Positions 51,466 to 61,402 of a DNA stretch of 64,000 nt are shown one piece after another. The notes under the pieces were generated by a model that was not told the origin of the DNA, did no database searches, and saw only the letters and a program-made list of their open reading frames with translations. Source of the DNA: Candidatus Minthosoma equi (GTDB lineage Bacteria > Bacteroidota > Bacteroidia > Bacteroidales > Bacteroidaceae); NCBI GenBank assembly GCA_018064885.1, contig JAGHUI010000037.1, positions 43,240 to 107,239 on the forward strand, written 5' to 3'. The stretch's first letter is position 1, and every line of letters starts with the position of its first letter. A program made the position numbers and the translations under genes.

Positions 51466-51495
51466 TTGACTTTCGGGAAAAATATCGTAACTTTG
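51466..51495 (+). promoter_or_regulatory. Promoter of the prfC operon
   Basis: TTG (51466-51468), 19 bases, TAACTTTG (51488-51495), 31 bases before the prfC ATG. One of the best matches to the Bacteroidota consensus in the window. Confidence 0.7.
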
Positions 51496-51526
51496 CACGC
51501 TCAAAACAGTAATACATCTACTTACA

Positions 51527-53122
51527 ATGAACGAAATAGACAGAAGAAGAACATTTGCCATTATCTCGCACCCTGATGCCGGTAAGACAACCCTCACAGA
51601 GAAACTGCTGCTTTTCGGTGGTCAGATTCAAGTGGCAGGTGCAGTGAAAAGCAACAAGATAAAGAAAACAGCAACCAGCGACTGGATGGAGATTGAGAAA
51701 CAGCGTGGTATCTCTGTCAGCACATCTGTGATGGAGTTTGATTATCTCCCAAGCTCAAAGGAAGCAGAGGGAGGATTGCCATACAAGGTGAACATCCTCG
51801 ACACTCCAGGTCACCAAGACTTTGCTGAAGACACATTCCGCACGCTTACTGCTGTCGATTCTGCCATCATCGTTATCGATGGTGCCAAGGGTGTTGAGAC
51901 TCAGACAAGAAAGCTGATGACAGTCTGCCGCATGAGAAAGACACCTGTCATCGTGTTTATCAATAAGATGGACCGTGAGGGACGCGATCCTTTCGACCTT
52001 CTTGATGAGGTAGAAAGCGAACTTCAGATCAAGGTTCGCCCTCTTTCTTGGCCAATCAACCAAGGTGCAAAGTTCAAGGGTGTATATAATATATATGAGC
52101 AGAATCTTAACCTTTTCACACCAAACAAGCAGGTTGTGACAGAGAAGGTAAATGTTGACATCAATTCTTCTGAGCTTGACGAGCAGGTTGGCGAGCAGGA
52201 TGCAGAAAAACTGCGTGAAGACTTGGAAATGATTGATGGTGTGTATGATGACTTCAGCAGAGAAAGCTATCTTGAAGCAGAGATCGCTCCTGTATTCTTC
52301 GGTTCTGCCCTCAACAACTTCGGTGTTCAGGAACTCTTGGATTGCTTTGTTGAGATTGCTCCAAACCCACGTCCAACAACAGCAGAAGAACGCCTTGTTC
52401 AGCCTGAAGAGCCTAAGTTTACTGGTTTCATTTTCAAGATTACAGCAAACATTGACCCTAACCACCGTTCTTGTACTGCATTCTGCAAGGTTTGTTCAGG
52501 AAAGTTCGTCAGAAACGCTCCATATCTCCATGTCCGCAATGGCAAGACTGTTCGTTTCTCTTCACCAACACAGTTCATGGCGCAGAGAAAGTCAACCATT
52601 GACGAAGCATATCCAGGTGACATCGTTGGTCTCCCAGATAATGGAATCTTCAAGATCGGCGACACCCTCACCGAAGGCGAACAGCTTCATTTCAAGGGAC
52701 TTCCATCATTCTCTCCTGAGATGTTCAAATACATCGAGAATGCAGATCCGATGAAGACAAAGCAGTTGGAGAAAGGCATCAATCAGCTCATGGACGAAGG
52801 TGTGGCACAGTTGTTCATCAATCAGTTCAACGGCAGAAAGATCATCGGTACTGTAGGACAATTGCAGTTTGAAGTTATCCAGTATCGTCTTGAGAACGAA
52901 TACAATGCTAAATGTCGCTGGGAACCAGTATCTCTCTACAAGGCATGCTGGATTGAGAGTGATGACGAGGCTGAGCTTGAAGCTTTCAAGAAGCGCAAGT
53001 ACCAGTACATGGCAAAAGACAGAGACGGTCGTGACGTATTCCTTGCTGATTCTAACTATGTCCTTCAGATGGCTCAGCACGACTTCGAGAAGATTAAGTT
53101 CCATTTCACATCTGAATTCTAA
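51527..53122 (+). CDS. prfC: Peptide chain release factor 3
   Basis: A 531-residue GTPase that recycles release factors 1 and 2. G1 is [16 protein letters not shown], switch II is [13 protein letters not shown], and G4 is [14 protein letters not shown]; domains 2 and 3 follow ([32 protein letters not shown]). The length fits RF3. It is the first gene of a four-gene operon with tsaC, a chloride channel and fmt. Confidence 0.96.
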   Translation: MNEIDRRRTFAIISHPDAGKTTLTEKLLLFGGQIQVAGAVKSNKIKKTATSDWMEIEKQRGISVSTSVMEFDYLPSSKEAEGGLPYKVNILDTPGHQDFAEDTFRTLTAVDSAIIVIDGAKGVETQTRKLMTVCRMRKTPVIVFINKMDREGRDPFDLLDEVESELQIKVRPLSWPINQGAKFKGVYNIYEQNLNLFTPNKQVVTEKVNVDINSSELDEQVGEQDAEKLREDLEMIDGVYDDFSRESYLEAEIAPVFFGSALNNFGVQELLDCFVEIAPNPRPTTAEERLVQPEEPKFTGFIFKITANIDPNHRSCTAFCKVCSGKFVRNAPYLHVRNGKTVRFSSPTQFMAQRKSTIDEAYPGDIVGLPDNGIFKIGDTLTEGEQLHFKGLPSFSPEMFKYIENADPMKTKQLEKGINQLMDEGVAQLFINQFNGRKIIGTVGQLQFEVIQYRLENEYNAKCRWEPVSLYKACWIESDDEAELEAFKKRKYQYMAKDRDGRDVFLADSNYVLQMAQHDFEKIKFHFTSEF

Positions 53123-53134
53123 ACAGAAGCTCTT

Positions 53135-53701
53135 ATGTTGCAAGATGAAATAAAGAAAGCTATTGAGGTGCTGAAAGCAGGAGGAGTCATCCTCTACCCT
53201 ACTGACACCGTATGGGGTATTGGCTGTGATGCTACTAATCCAGAGGCTGTAAAGAAAGTATATGAAATCAAGAGACGCGAGGATAGCAAAGCCCTTATAT
53301 GCTTGGTTGATAGCGACGTCAGACTTCAACGATATGTTCGCAATGTGGCAGATGTCACATGGGATTTGATTGAATATGCCGACAAACCACTAACAATAAT
53401 CTACGACAATGCAGCCAATCTTGCGCCAAACCTTTTGGCAGAAGACGGAAGCGTAGGCATACGCATCACAAAGGAAGAATTTTCCAAGGAACTGTGCTAC
53501 CGTTTCCAAAAAGCCATTGTCAGCACGAGCGCAAACATCAGTGGCGAGCCGACTGCTGAGACTTTCGATGAGATTAGCGATGAAATCAAGAATGCTGTGG
53601 ATTATGTAGTGAAATACAATCGCCAATGCCGCGAGAAGCATAAGCCATCAAGCATAATAAAGATGAAGCCAAACGGCGAATTTGAGATTATCAGGAAATG
53701 A
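53135..53701 (+). CDS. tsaC: Threonylcarbamoyl-AMP synthase (YrdC/Sua5 family)
   Basis: A 188-residue enzyme for the first step of the t6A modification of tRNAs reading ANN codons. GGVILYPTDTVWGIGCDATN is the family hallmark, followed by YEIKRREDSKALICLV (the KxR...K binding motif), VGIRITKEEFSK and VSTSANISGEPTAET. The gap to prfC is 12 bases, and its stop overlaps the clc start (ATGA). Confidence 0.95.
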   Translation: MLQDEIKKAIEVLKAGGVILYPTDTVWGIGCDATNPEAVKKVYEIKRREDSKALICLVDSDVRLQRYVRNVADVTWDLIEYADKPLTIIYDNAANLAPNLLAEDGSVGIRITKEEFSKELCYRFQKAIVSTSANISGEPTAETFDEISDEIKNAVDYVVKYNRQCREKHKPSSIIKMKPNGEFEIIRK

Positions 53702-55509
53702 ATTTCATAGGCATACGCAGAAAAGAAATCGGCGTCCTTAATAATACCACAGAATGGATTAAGGGTGGACATTCTGAACATCAAATTGTATTGATGATCA
53801 GTCTGATGGTTGGCGTATGCACTGGACTCACAGCCTTTGTGCTGAAGAGCATCATCGGCGAAATTGAGCATCTTCTCACATCAAATTTCGATGCGGAAAA
53901 GACCAACCTCCTCTATCTCCTCTTCCCTGCTGTCGGCATTCTGCTGTCTATGCTCTTCGTAAAATACATCGTAAGGGGTGACATCAGTCATGGTGTGACT
54001 AAAATTCTCTATGCAATGTCACGAGGACGCAGCCGCATCAAGTCGCACAACAGATGGTCGAGCATCATTGCCAGTGCCATCACTATCGGTTTCGGTGGTT
54101 CTGTCGGAGCTGAGGCACCTATCGTTCTTACGGGTGCAGCATGGGGATCAGATTTTGGCAAGCGTTTCCATCTGCCACCAAAGACACTTATGCTCCTTGT
54201 TGGCTGTGGTGCTGCAGGAGCCGTATCAGGAGTGTTCAAAGCACCAATTGCTGGCCTTGTGTTCGTGCTTGAAGTACTCATGCTCGATCTGAGTTTCTCT
54301 TCCCTGCTCCCATTGCTCATCACAAGCATCACAAGTGTTTGTGTTTCATACGCTTTCTACGGCACAGCACCACAATTTGATTTCAGTCTTAGCAAAGCAT
54401 TCACCATCGACATCATTCCTGGATGCATACTTTTAGGAGTGGTTTGCGGACTCGTTTCCCTATACTTCACCAGAGCCATGAACTGGTTTGAAGGAATATT
54501 TGGAAAGATAAAGAAGAAAAGATACAAATTCATACTTGGAGCGGTCGTCTTAGGTATTCTCATATACTTCTTCCCTGTGATGTACGGTGAAGGTTACATC
54601 GTTATCAATCAGCTGATAAACAATGTGCCTGCAAAGGACATCATGCACAATGCTCTCTTCTATGGCAATGACAGCAATCTGCTCATTTACTTGGGATTAG
54701 TACTTATCTTCAAGGTTTTTGCAACAACAGCAACTAATGGTGGTGGCGGTTGCGGTGGAACATTCGCACCAAGCCTTTTCCTCGGATGTATTGCCGGTTT
54801 CATCTTCGCACATCTTTGGGATGATATCTTCGGACTCAGCATGGGAACATCATTCTATGTATCGCCTAAAAACTGCGGTCTTTACGGAATGGCAGGACTT
54901 ATGTCTGGTGTTATGCACGCTCCACTCACAGGTATCTTCCTCATTGCTGAGCTTACAGGAGGCTACGACTTGTTCGTTCCTCTGATGATTGTTTCTGTGA
55001 TTTCCTATCTCACAATTCACACCTTTGAGCCTCACAGCATCTATGCCATGCGTTTGGCGCGCCGAGGACAACTCATCACCCACGACAAGGACAACGCTAT
55101 CCTCACATTGCTCAATCTTGAATCACTCATAGAGACTGATTTCAAGACAGTTACCGCAGACATGCAGTTCAGCAAATTTGTGGTAAAGATATCAAAGTCA
55201 CACAGAAATATTTTCCCTGTAGTAGATAAAAGCGGAAGACTTCAAGGTGTCGTCTCGCTCGATTCCGTTCGTCTCTACATTTTCCGCCCAGAGCTATATA
55301 AGCAATACACAGTAGGCATGTTCATGAAAGAGCCGCCAGCAACACTCGACATAAATGATTCTCTGAAAGTCGTTGCACAGAAATTCGAGGACACAGGAGC
55401 ATGGAACCTGCCAGTCGTAGATGCCGACAACAACTATCTGGGCTTCATCTCTCGTTCTGGCCTCTTCAACTCCTACCGCGAAACCCTTATCAAATTCTCA
55501 CAAGAATAA
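53698..55509 (+). CDS. ClC-type chloride channel/antiporter with CBS domains
   Basis: A 603-residue membrane protein. GFGGSVGAEAPIVLTGAAWG includes the GxEGP-like filter motif in an AEAP form, GCGAAGAVSGVFKAPIAG and GGCGGTFAPSLFLGC are also typical of the ClC pore. Two CBS domains (about 475-590) form the C-terminus: VTADMQFSKFVVKISKSHRN and FMKEPPATLDINDSL. The gating Glu of transporters is in the AEAP motif. ClC proteins move chloride or fluoride and protons. Confidence 0.93.
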   Translation: MNFIGIRRKEIGVLNNTTEWIKGGHSEHQIVLMISLMVGVCTGLTAFVLKSIIGEIEHLLTSNFDAEKTNLLYLLFPAVGILLSMLFVKYIVRGDISHGVTKILYAMSRGRSRIKSHNRWSSIIASAITIGFGGSVGAEAPIVLTGAAWGSDFGKRFHLPPKTLMLLVGCGAAGAVSGVFKAPIAGLVFVLEVLMLDLSFSSLLPLLITSITSVCVSYAFYGTAPQFDFSLSKAFTIDIIPGCILLGVVCGLVSLYFTRAMNWFEGIFGKIKKKRYKFILGAVVLGILIYFFPVMYGEGYIVINQLINNVPAKDIMHNALFYGNDSNLLIYLGLVLIFKVFATTATNGGGGCGGTFAPSLFLGCIAGFIFAHLWDDIFGLSMGTSFYVSPKNCGLYGMAGLMSGVMHAPLTGIFLIAELTGGYDLFVPLMIVSVISYLTIHTFEPHSIYAMRLARRGQLITHDKDNAILTLLNLESLIETDFKTVTADMQFSKFVVKISKSHRNIFPVVDKSGRLQGVVSLDSVRLYIFRPELYKQYTVGMFMKEPPATLDINDSLKVVAQKFEDTGAWNLPVVDADNNYLGFISRSGLFNSYRETLIKFSQE

Positions 55510-55511
55510 AT

Positions 55512-56456
55512 ATGACAAAAGAAGATCTTAGAATAGTATATATGGGCACTCCTGATTTTGCTGTGGAGAGCCTGAAAGCTTTGGTTGAAGGAGGCTATAA
55601 CGTCGTTGCTGTCGTTACTATGCCAGATAAGCCGATGGGACGTCACGGAAGCGTGCTGCAGCCAAGTCCTGTAAAACAGTATGCCGTGGAACACAACCTT
55701 AAGGTTCTTCAGCCAGAGAAGCTGAAAGATTCTGCCTTTGTAGAAGAACTGCGCTCACTTCGTGCTGATTTGCAAATCGTTGTAGCTTTCAGAATGCTTC
55801 CTGAAATCGTTTGGAGCATGCCTCCGCTTGGCACATTCAATGCCCATGCAAGTCTCCTTCCTAAGTATCGTGGAGCAGCACCTATCAACTGGGCTGTCAT
55901 CAATGGTGACACAGAAACAGGCATGACAACTTTCATGCTTAAACATGAGATAGATACTGGCGACATCATTGACCAGGTGAAGATTCCAATTGCTGATACT
56001 GATAATGTGGAGATTGTTCATGACAAGCTTATGGAACTTAGCGGAAAGCTTGTTCTGAAGACTGTTGACAGTATCATCGCTGGCACTTTCACCACTACAC
56101 CCCAAGAAGAGGGCGAAGTTACTGCCGCACCTAAGATATTCCGCGAAACATGCCGCATAGATTGGAACCAGCCAACAAAGCGCATCTACGACTTCATCCG
56201 CGGTCTTAGTCCTTACCCTGCAGCGTGGACAACACTCAACGGCAAGTCTGTCAAGATCTATGAAGCAGAGAAGGTTGAGAACCAAGAGTTTGGAGAGGCA
56301 GGAACGATAAAAACGGATGGCAAAACATTCATCAAGGTAATCACCGCTGACGGTATGCTGAATATTAAGGTTCTACAGCTTGAAGGTAAAAAAAGAATGC
56401 CTGTTACTGACTTGCTGAGAGGAACAAAAATAGAAGAAAATGCGATTTTTGTGTAA
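55512..56456 (+). CDS. fmt: Methionyl-tRNA formyltransferase
   Basis: A 314-residue enzyme that formylates initiator Met-tRNA. I use ATG 55512 (MTKEDLRIVYMGTPDFAVES), two bases after the clc stop; the longer frame overlaps the clc gene and lacks family features. FNAHASLLPKYRGAAPINWA (catalytic Asn and His) and LKHEIDTGDII (catalytic Asp) are present, and the C-terminal OB-like domain starts near 205. It ends the prfC operon. Confidence 0.96.
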   Translation: MTKEDLRIVYMGTPDFAVESLKALVEGGYNVVAVVTMPDKPMGRHGSVLQPSPVKQYAVEHNLKVLQPEKLKDSAFVEELRSLRADLQIVVAFRMLPEIVWSMPPLGTFNAHASLLPKYRGAAPINWAVINGDTETGMTTFMLKHEIDTGDIIDQVKIPIADTDNVEIVHDKLMELSGKLVLKTVDSIIAGTFTTTPQEEGEVTAAPKIFRETCRIDWNQPTKRIYDFIRGLSPYPAAWTTLNGKSVKIYEAEKVENQEFGEAGTIKTDGKTFIKVITADGMLNIKVLQLEGKKRMPVTDLLRGTKIEENAIFV

Positions 56457-56461
56457 AAAAC

Positions 56462-56492
56462 TTGCATAATTAAGATTTATTCACTTACTTTG
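56462..56492 (+). promoter_or_regulatory. Promoter of the sigma factor gene
   Basis: TTG (56462-56464), 20 bases, TTACTTTG (56485-56492), with a leader of about 100 bases before the ATG. The -7 box is off consensus at its first base pair (TT for TA). Confidence 0.45.
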
Positions 56493-56598
56493 CAGTCGAA
56501 AACTTAAAAACTTATTCTTTAACCACGACCTTTATGGTCATTTAATCACATTATTGCCTATCGAGAAAACATTACGCTAAACTAAACATTCAAGCATA

Positions 56599-57192
56599 AT
56601 GAAGGAATTGAATGAACTTACCGACGAAGAATTGGTAGGTCTATACATTGATGGCAATAATACCGCTTTTGACATACTGTTAAAGCGATATGAGGAAAAA
56701 GTTTTCAACTATCTCCTTTGCTCAGTAAAAAGTCAAGAACTTGCGGAAGATCTCTTTCAAGACATCTTCCTTAAGATTGTTGTGCGTATTAAAAATGGAA
56801 AATATGTTGAGAATGGAAAGTTCTCATCATGGCTCATGCGCATTGTTCACAATCATGTCATAGACTTCCATCGTACGGATTCATCCGACAAACTCTTGTC
56901 AAACGATGAATACGAAACAGATCTTTTCAACACAACATCTGTGACGATAAACGAAAGTCGTGAACAGGAGATTATAGATCAGCAAACACTCTGTGAAGTG
57001 AAAGATCTCATTTCTCTTCTTCCAGACAACCAGCGTGAGGTGCTCCTTCTGCGCTACTTTGACGAGCTCTCCTTCAAGGAGATTGCAGTCAAGACAAATT
57101 GCAGCATCAACACCGCTCTGGGCAGAATGCGATATGCCCTTATCAACCTCCGTCATCTTGCCTTTGAATATGGGATAAGCATGGCAGGATAA
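56599..57192 (+). CDS. Sigma-70 family RNA polymerase sigma factor
   Basis: A 197-residue ECF-like sigma factor: region 2 (AFDILLKRYEEKVFNYLLCS, LAEDLFQDIFLKIV) and region 4 (LISLLPDNQREVLLLRYFDE, LSFKEIAVKTNCSINTALGR) are both clear. No anti-sigma gene or SusC/D genes lie next to it, so it is not the usual ECF/FecR type of carbohydrate regulon. It has a 100-base leader and a terminator after it. Its regulon cannot be told. Confidence 0.92.
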   Translation: MKELNELTDEELVGLYIDGNNTAFDILLKRYEEKVFNYLLCSVKSQELAEDLFQDIFLKIVVRIKNGKYVENGKFSSWLMRIVHNHVIDFHRTDSSDKLLSNDEYETDLFNTTSVTINESREQEIIDQQTLCEVKDLISLLPDNQREVLLLRYFDELSFKEIAVKTNCSINTALGRMRYALINLRHLAFEYGISMAG

Positions 57193-57218
57193 ACAAATAA
57201 ATACAAGACATGACAGAT

Positions 57219-57251
57219 AAAGCGAACTTTTTGAGAAGGTTCGCTTTTTTC
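57219..57251 (+). terminator. Terminator after the sigma factor gene
   Basis: AAAGCGAAC (57219-57227) pairs with GTTCGCTTT (57239-57247), followed by a T-run (TTTTTT C). The stem is perfect, and the loop has about 11 bases. Confidence 0.75.
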
Positions 57252-57263
57252 ATTGAAGATTGG

Positions 57264-57294
57264 TTGGAGGAGTGCTTGAAAATTTGTATCTTTG
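57264..57294 (+). promoter_or_regulatory. Promoter of the SNF2 gene, nearly leaderless
   Basis: TTG (57264-57266), 20 bases, TATCTTTG (57287-57294). The first ATG follows at 57310, so a transcript starting about seven bases after the box would have a leader below ten bases. Confidence 0.6.
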
Positions 57295-57309
57295 CAAATT
57301 CTTCAAAAA

Positions 57310-60300
57310 ATGGCAATGATAAATCTAAACACATATAGAGAATTGAGCGAGGATGCTCAAAGGTTGCTGGCATACATGCTGCAGATTGGCATCGGTTCTG
57401 GCAAGAGAATCAGCGAGCACTTTTATCTTATACAGCGCTATTGTTTCCCTACCTTCAACGGCGAAAGGGCTTTGTTGGAATTGACAAACAGAAGCATCAT
57501 GGAAGAGGCAGGAAAGGATTGGATGACAAACACAATGGTCTATAACATCCTGCCTGCACATATTCTGCCTGCTTTTTATTATGTTTTCAAAAATCGAGAG
57601 GATTTACTACAAACTTACAAGAAGTTAGATCAGAAAATAAGCGAGTCTTTTGAAAATGTAAGAATGGCAATAAGGCAACTGGCAGATAGCGATGGCGCAA
57701 CATGCAGCGCAGCGGCTATGATTAGCACAAAGGATGTTGAGATGCTCTATTCTGTGGTGTTGGAAAGCGAGTTCAAAGAAATGATTCTCAATCTTTCCAG
57801 CGAGGTGTTTGTGCTGTTGATGGAGAGCTTGCCTTCGCACATGATTATGCATGACATTCTGTGTGACACTAAGACGCTTTACAAAATCATTGCTGAATAT
57901 AATGCCATCACAGAAGCCACAAGATGCAGATTGATTTCGGAAGTGGAGCTGTATGATTACATAGCCACAGGAACAATGCCTGCAGAGGGATTGTATGAAG
58001 GAATACCTTCGGCATACATTATCGGAGGAATCAGGCATCTCGAATCTGGCAACTATTTGCAATCTCTCAAATGGTTTGAGCAGGCATTGAAAATCCAGAA
58101 CAAGATTGGCACTCACAAATACTATTTCGACAATCCTCTTTACACATATTTTTTAATGCTCAGCTACATCCATGTAGCAGACTCCGAAGAATCTGAAGAA
58201 GCTAAAGCGCTATGCCAGAAGCGATTGCTGGCATTCTCAACTACTATCGATGTCCAAATGAGCGAAACTTTGCAAGCGCCAAGAATCATTGTTGAGGATT
58301 ATCGAGATGCTAACAAGAAACTGCATAGAGATCTTGTTGCAAAGATGTATAACACATCTGTTTCAGGGGTGCAGCCACCTATCAGCAAGTTCTTTGCATT
58401 CCTCATTGCAAACTTCCTTGGTTTCTCAACAGCAGGAATGAATGCAGAGGAATGTGTGCCTCAACTTGCCATTCTTCGCCATGAGTTGAGCAAATACCTG
58501 AATCTGAGCGAGGAAGACAGCAAGCATCTTTGTCGCATTTATGGGCAGAAACCTGCATTAACAAGCATTTACCATAAGGCAGAATGGGAATTCCTTTTAG
58601 AGGAGATGACAAATGAGATAGAGGGCGGCACTGTTGCGAACGACAAGCCAACCGTAAGACTCATGTACACTCGTCCCTTCATGGAAAGCGACACCATCAT
58701 AGTGCGTGAGCAGACAAAACTCAAAAACGGCAACTGGGGCAACGGCAAGATTGTGAATGATGTGAAGTACCGAAGTGGCATGATGGATTGCATGAACAAT
58801 GCCGATCGCCGAATACTCTCACGAATGATGCATAGTCCTCACTTCAACCTGAGACTCTGCGATGTGATTGAGGAAATGGTAGATGATGACCGTTTGTATT
58901 ATGGCAACACAGCTCCATTCGAACCTGTGAAAGTGGATGTTGACAAGCCGTATCTAATCGTGGAGAAAGAAGGTGATGCTTTTATTGTCAAGTCAAACAT
59001 TCCTCTTGGCAAGATTCTTGACGATCTGATTATCGTTGATGAATCTCCTACACATTATACTATAATAAGACTGCCAAAGGAGATTCAAAGCCAGTACCAG
59101 CGACTGCTGCAGATTGGCAGTTTCCCTCTCGAAGCAGAAGACAGCCTTCGTGCTTTCCTTCCTAAACTGGGGGGAAAGGTGGAAATCCATTCTTCACTTA
59201 TCGAAGGCGGCAGCACCTTGCCGATCGTTGACGGAAACTCTAAAGTGGGATTCAAATTCATTCCTAAGCAAGGCAGTCATTACGATGTGGAGTGTTTCGT
59301 AAGACCTTTGGAAGGAGGCAGGCACACATATAAGCTATGCAGCGGCAACAATGTCATCATTGATGAGAACGAGAATGGCAGAGTGAGGGTGAAGAGAAGC
59401 TTTGCCCTAGAAGAATCTAACCTTGACATTGTCAGAGCATTCTGGGAAGAACAAGGGTATGATTTTGATGAACAAAACACTTATCCTCCTGAGTTTATGC
59501 TTGATCTTGTCAGATTCATCCAGCAAAACTCAGACACATTCTTTGCTGAATGGCCAGAAGGACGAAGCATGAAGGTTCGTTCTCTTCGCAGAGGACTTGC
59601 CACATGGAACGGAGTGCTGAAAGAAAGAGGACAATGGTTTGACATTGAGGGAGAAATAAGCATTGACGAGAACACTACTCTGAACATAAGTGAATTGCTT
59701 GACCTAATAGGAAAGAGCCATGGTAAATACATTCAGCTGAATGATGGTGAGTTCCTTGCTCTTAGTGAGAGTCTTGAAAAGCAGTTGAGGGCTCTTGATG
59801 TAGTCATCAATCGTGACAAGGGAAAGATTTGCATTTCTCCATTCAGCGCAGCGTTGATGACTGATGACGTGCTGAGCGGAGATATCAATTTCAAGCTTGA
59901 CGAAAAGCTTACGAAAATGAGAAAGCGAATTCTCGACAGCAGCAATTATTGTCCTGAGATTCCTAAGGAACTCAATGCCACATTGCGTCCATACCAAGAA
60001 GATGGTTTCCAATGGATTGCACGTCTGAACAGTTGGGGGGCTGGAGCATTGCTTGCTGACGACATGGGTCTTGGAAAGACAATTCAAACCATAGCATTTC
60101 TTCTCTTGAAGAAAGATGAAGGACCATCGCTTGTTGTTGCGCCTGCATCTGTTGCTCCTAACTGGAAAACAGAATTGGAGAAATTTGCACCTTGCCTGAA
60201 CGTTGAAATCCTGAATTTTGCTCCAGACCGTCAACGACTTATCAAGGAAGCAAAAGCGGGCGATGTCATTGTTGCAACATACGGAATGCTGCTGAGCATT

Positions 60301-61344
60301 CAGGATGAGATTTGCAAGAAACATTGGAACATTGCTTGCCTAGATGAAGCTCATATAATAAAGAATAGAGGAGCGAAGACAAGTGCTGCAGCCATGAAGA
60401 TAAAGGCAGACAACAGAGTGATGCTTACAGGTACTCCTGTGCAGAATCACCTTGGAGAATTGTGGAGTCTTTTCCAATTCGTAAACCCAGGATTGCTTGG
60501 TACTTATGAGAATTTCTCCCACAAATATATTGTTCCTATTGAAGGCTATCAGAACAAGGAACGACAGGAGCAGCTCGATAGCATTGTTCATCCTTTCATG
60601 CTTAGACGCACCAAGAAGTCTGTGCTGAAAGAACTTCCAGAAAAAACAGAAATATACCATACGGTGGAGATGAGCGATGAGGAGTTGGCAATATACGAAG
60701 GCATACGTGCAAAGGCTGAGCGCATATTGAGAGAAAGAGACGAGAATATCGACATGAACGTCCTTGCAGAAATCATGCGTCTGCGCCAAGCTGCATGCAG
60801 CGTTGAACTCATAGAGCCTAAATGGAAAGGTGACTGTTCGAAGATAACGGCTCTTGTCGAACTATTGCAAGGAGTGATAGAGGGCGGCAACAGAGCCTTG
60901 GTGTTCAGCCAATTCGTAAGTTTCTTCGACATCGTGAGAAGAGAGCTTGACAGCAGAGGTATGGAGTATTTCTACATTGACGGTTCCATACCTGTGAAGA
61001 AAAGAACAGAGATGGTGGATGCATTCCAGAATGGTGAGAAAGCAATCTTCCTCATCAGCTTGAAGGCTGGAGGATTGGGATTGAATCTTACTGGAGCCAA
61101 CTATGTGTTCCATCTCGATCCTTGGTGGAATCCTGCCATTGAACAGCAAGCAACAGACCGTGCTTACCGTATTGGTCAGCAGCAAGCCGTAACCGTTTAC
61201 CACCTTGTGAGTCATCACACTATTGAAGAGAAAATCATACGTCTTCACCAGACAAAACGTGACCTTGCAGATAACATTCTTGCAGGAACTGATATGAGTT
61301 ACAAGATTACAGGCAAAGATTTGCTCGAAATGGTTGCAAAGTAA
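57310..61344 (+). CDS. SNF2-family helicase with bacterial SNF2-associated region
   Basis: A protein of about 1344 residues started at ATG 57310 (MAMINLNTYRELS); a TTG codon at 57292 lies within the -7 box and cannot be the start. The last 450 residues are a full SNF2 ATPase: LLADDMGLGKTIQTIAFLLL (Walker A, near 917), ACLDEAHIIKN (DEAH box, near 1012), LTGTPVQNHLGELWSLFQF, then ALVFSQFVSFFDIVRREL, SLKAGGLGLNLTGANYVFHL and QATDRAYRIGQ. The long N-terminus carries the helical region seen in bacterial SNF2 proteins. It is a DNA translocase of unknown target, possibly in transcription or repair. Confidence 0.92.
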   Translation: MAMINLNTYRELSEDAQRLLAYMLQIGIGSGKRISEHFYLIQRYCFPTFNGERALLELTNRSIMEEAGKDWMTNTMVYNILPAHILPAFYYVFKNREDLLQTYKKLDQKISESFENVRMAIRQLADSDGATCSAAAMISTKDVEMLYSVVLESEFKEMILNLSSEVFVLLMESLPSHMIMHDILCDTKTLYKIIAEYNAITEATRCRLISEVELYDYIATGTMPAEGLYEGIPSAYIIGGIRHLESGNYLQSLKWFEQALKIQNKIGTHKYYFDNPLYTYFLMLSYIHVADSEESEEAKALCQKRLLAFSTTIDVQMSETLQAPRIIVEDYRDANKKLHRDLVAKMYNTSVSGVQPPISKFFAFLIANFLGFSTAGMNAEECVPQLAILRHELSKYLNLSEEDSKHLCRIYGQKPALTSIYHKAEWEFLLEEMTNEIEGGTVANDKPTVRLMYTRPFMESDTIIVREQTKLKNGNWGNGKIVNDVKYRSGMMDCMNNADRRILSRMMHSPHFNLRLCDVIEEMVDDDRLYYGNTAPFEPVKVDVDKPYLIVEKEGDAFIVKSNIPLGKILDDLIIVDESPTHYTIIRLPKEIQSQYQRLLQIGSFPLEAEDSLRAFLPKLGGKVEIHSSLIEGGSTLPIVDGNSKVGFKFIPKQGSHYDVECFVRPLEGGRHTYKLCSGNNVIIDENENGRVRVKRSFALEESNLDIVRAFWEEQGYDFDEQNTYPPEFMLDLVRFIQQNSDTFFAEWPEGRSMKVRSLRRGLATWNGVLKERGQWFDIEGEISIDENTTLNISELLDLIGKSHGKYIQLNDGEFLALSESLEKQLRALDVVINRDKGKICISPFSAALMTDDVLSGDINFKLDEKLTKMRKRILDSSNYCPEIPKELNATLRPYQEDGFQWIARLNSWGAGALLADDMGLGKTIQTIAFLLLKKDEGPSLVVAPASVAPNWKTELEKFAPCLNVEILNFAPDRQRLIKEAKAGDVIVATYGMLLSIQDEICKKHWNIACLDEAHIIKNRGAKTSAAAMKIKADNRVMLTGTPVQNHLGELWSLFQFVNPGLLGTYENFSHKYIVPIEGYQNKERQEQLDSIVHPFMLRRTKKSVLKELPEKTEIYHTVEMSDEELAIYEGIRAKAERILRERDENIDMNVLAEIMRLRQAACSVELIEPKWKGDCSKITALVELLQGVIEGGNRALVFSQFVSFFDIVRRELDSRGMEYFYIDGSIPVKKRTEMVDAFQNGEKAIFLISLKAGGLGLNLTGANYVFHLDPWWNPAIEQQATDRAYRIGQQQAVTVYHLVSHHTIEEKIIRLHQTKRDLADNILAGTDMSYKITGKDLLEMVAK

Positions 61345-61364
61345 ATAAATAATATGTAAATTTG
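61334..61364 (+). promoter_or_regulatory. Promoter of the large secreted protein
   Basis: TTG (61334-61336), 20 bases, TAAATTTG (61357-61364), 38 bases before the ATG. The -33 element lies inside the last codons of the SNF2 gene. Confidence 0.6.
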
Positions 61365-61402
61365 CCACGAAATTATATACAAGCTTATACGTTATCATAT
61401 TT

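Noticed and set aside
56599..57192. Sigma factor as an ECF regulator with an anti-sigma partner
   Set aside because: The next gene is an SNF2 helicase with its own promoter after a terminator; no FecR-like gene is nearby.
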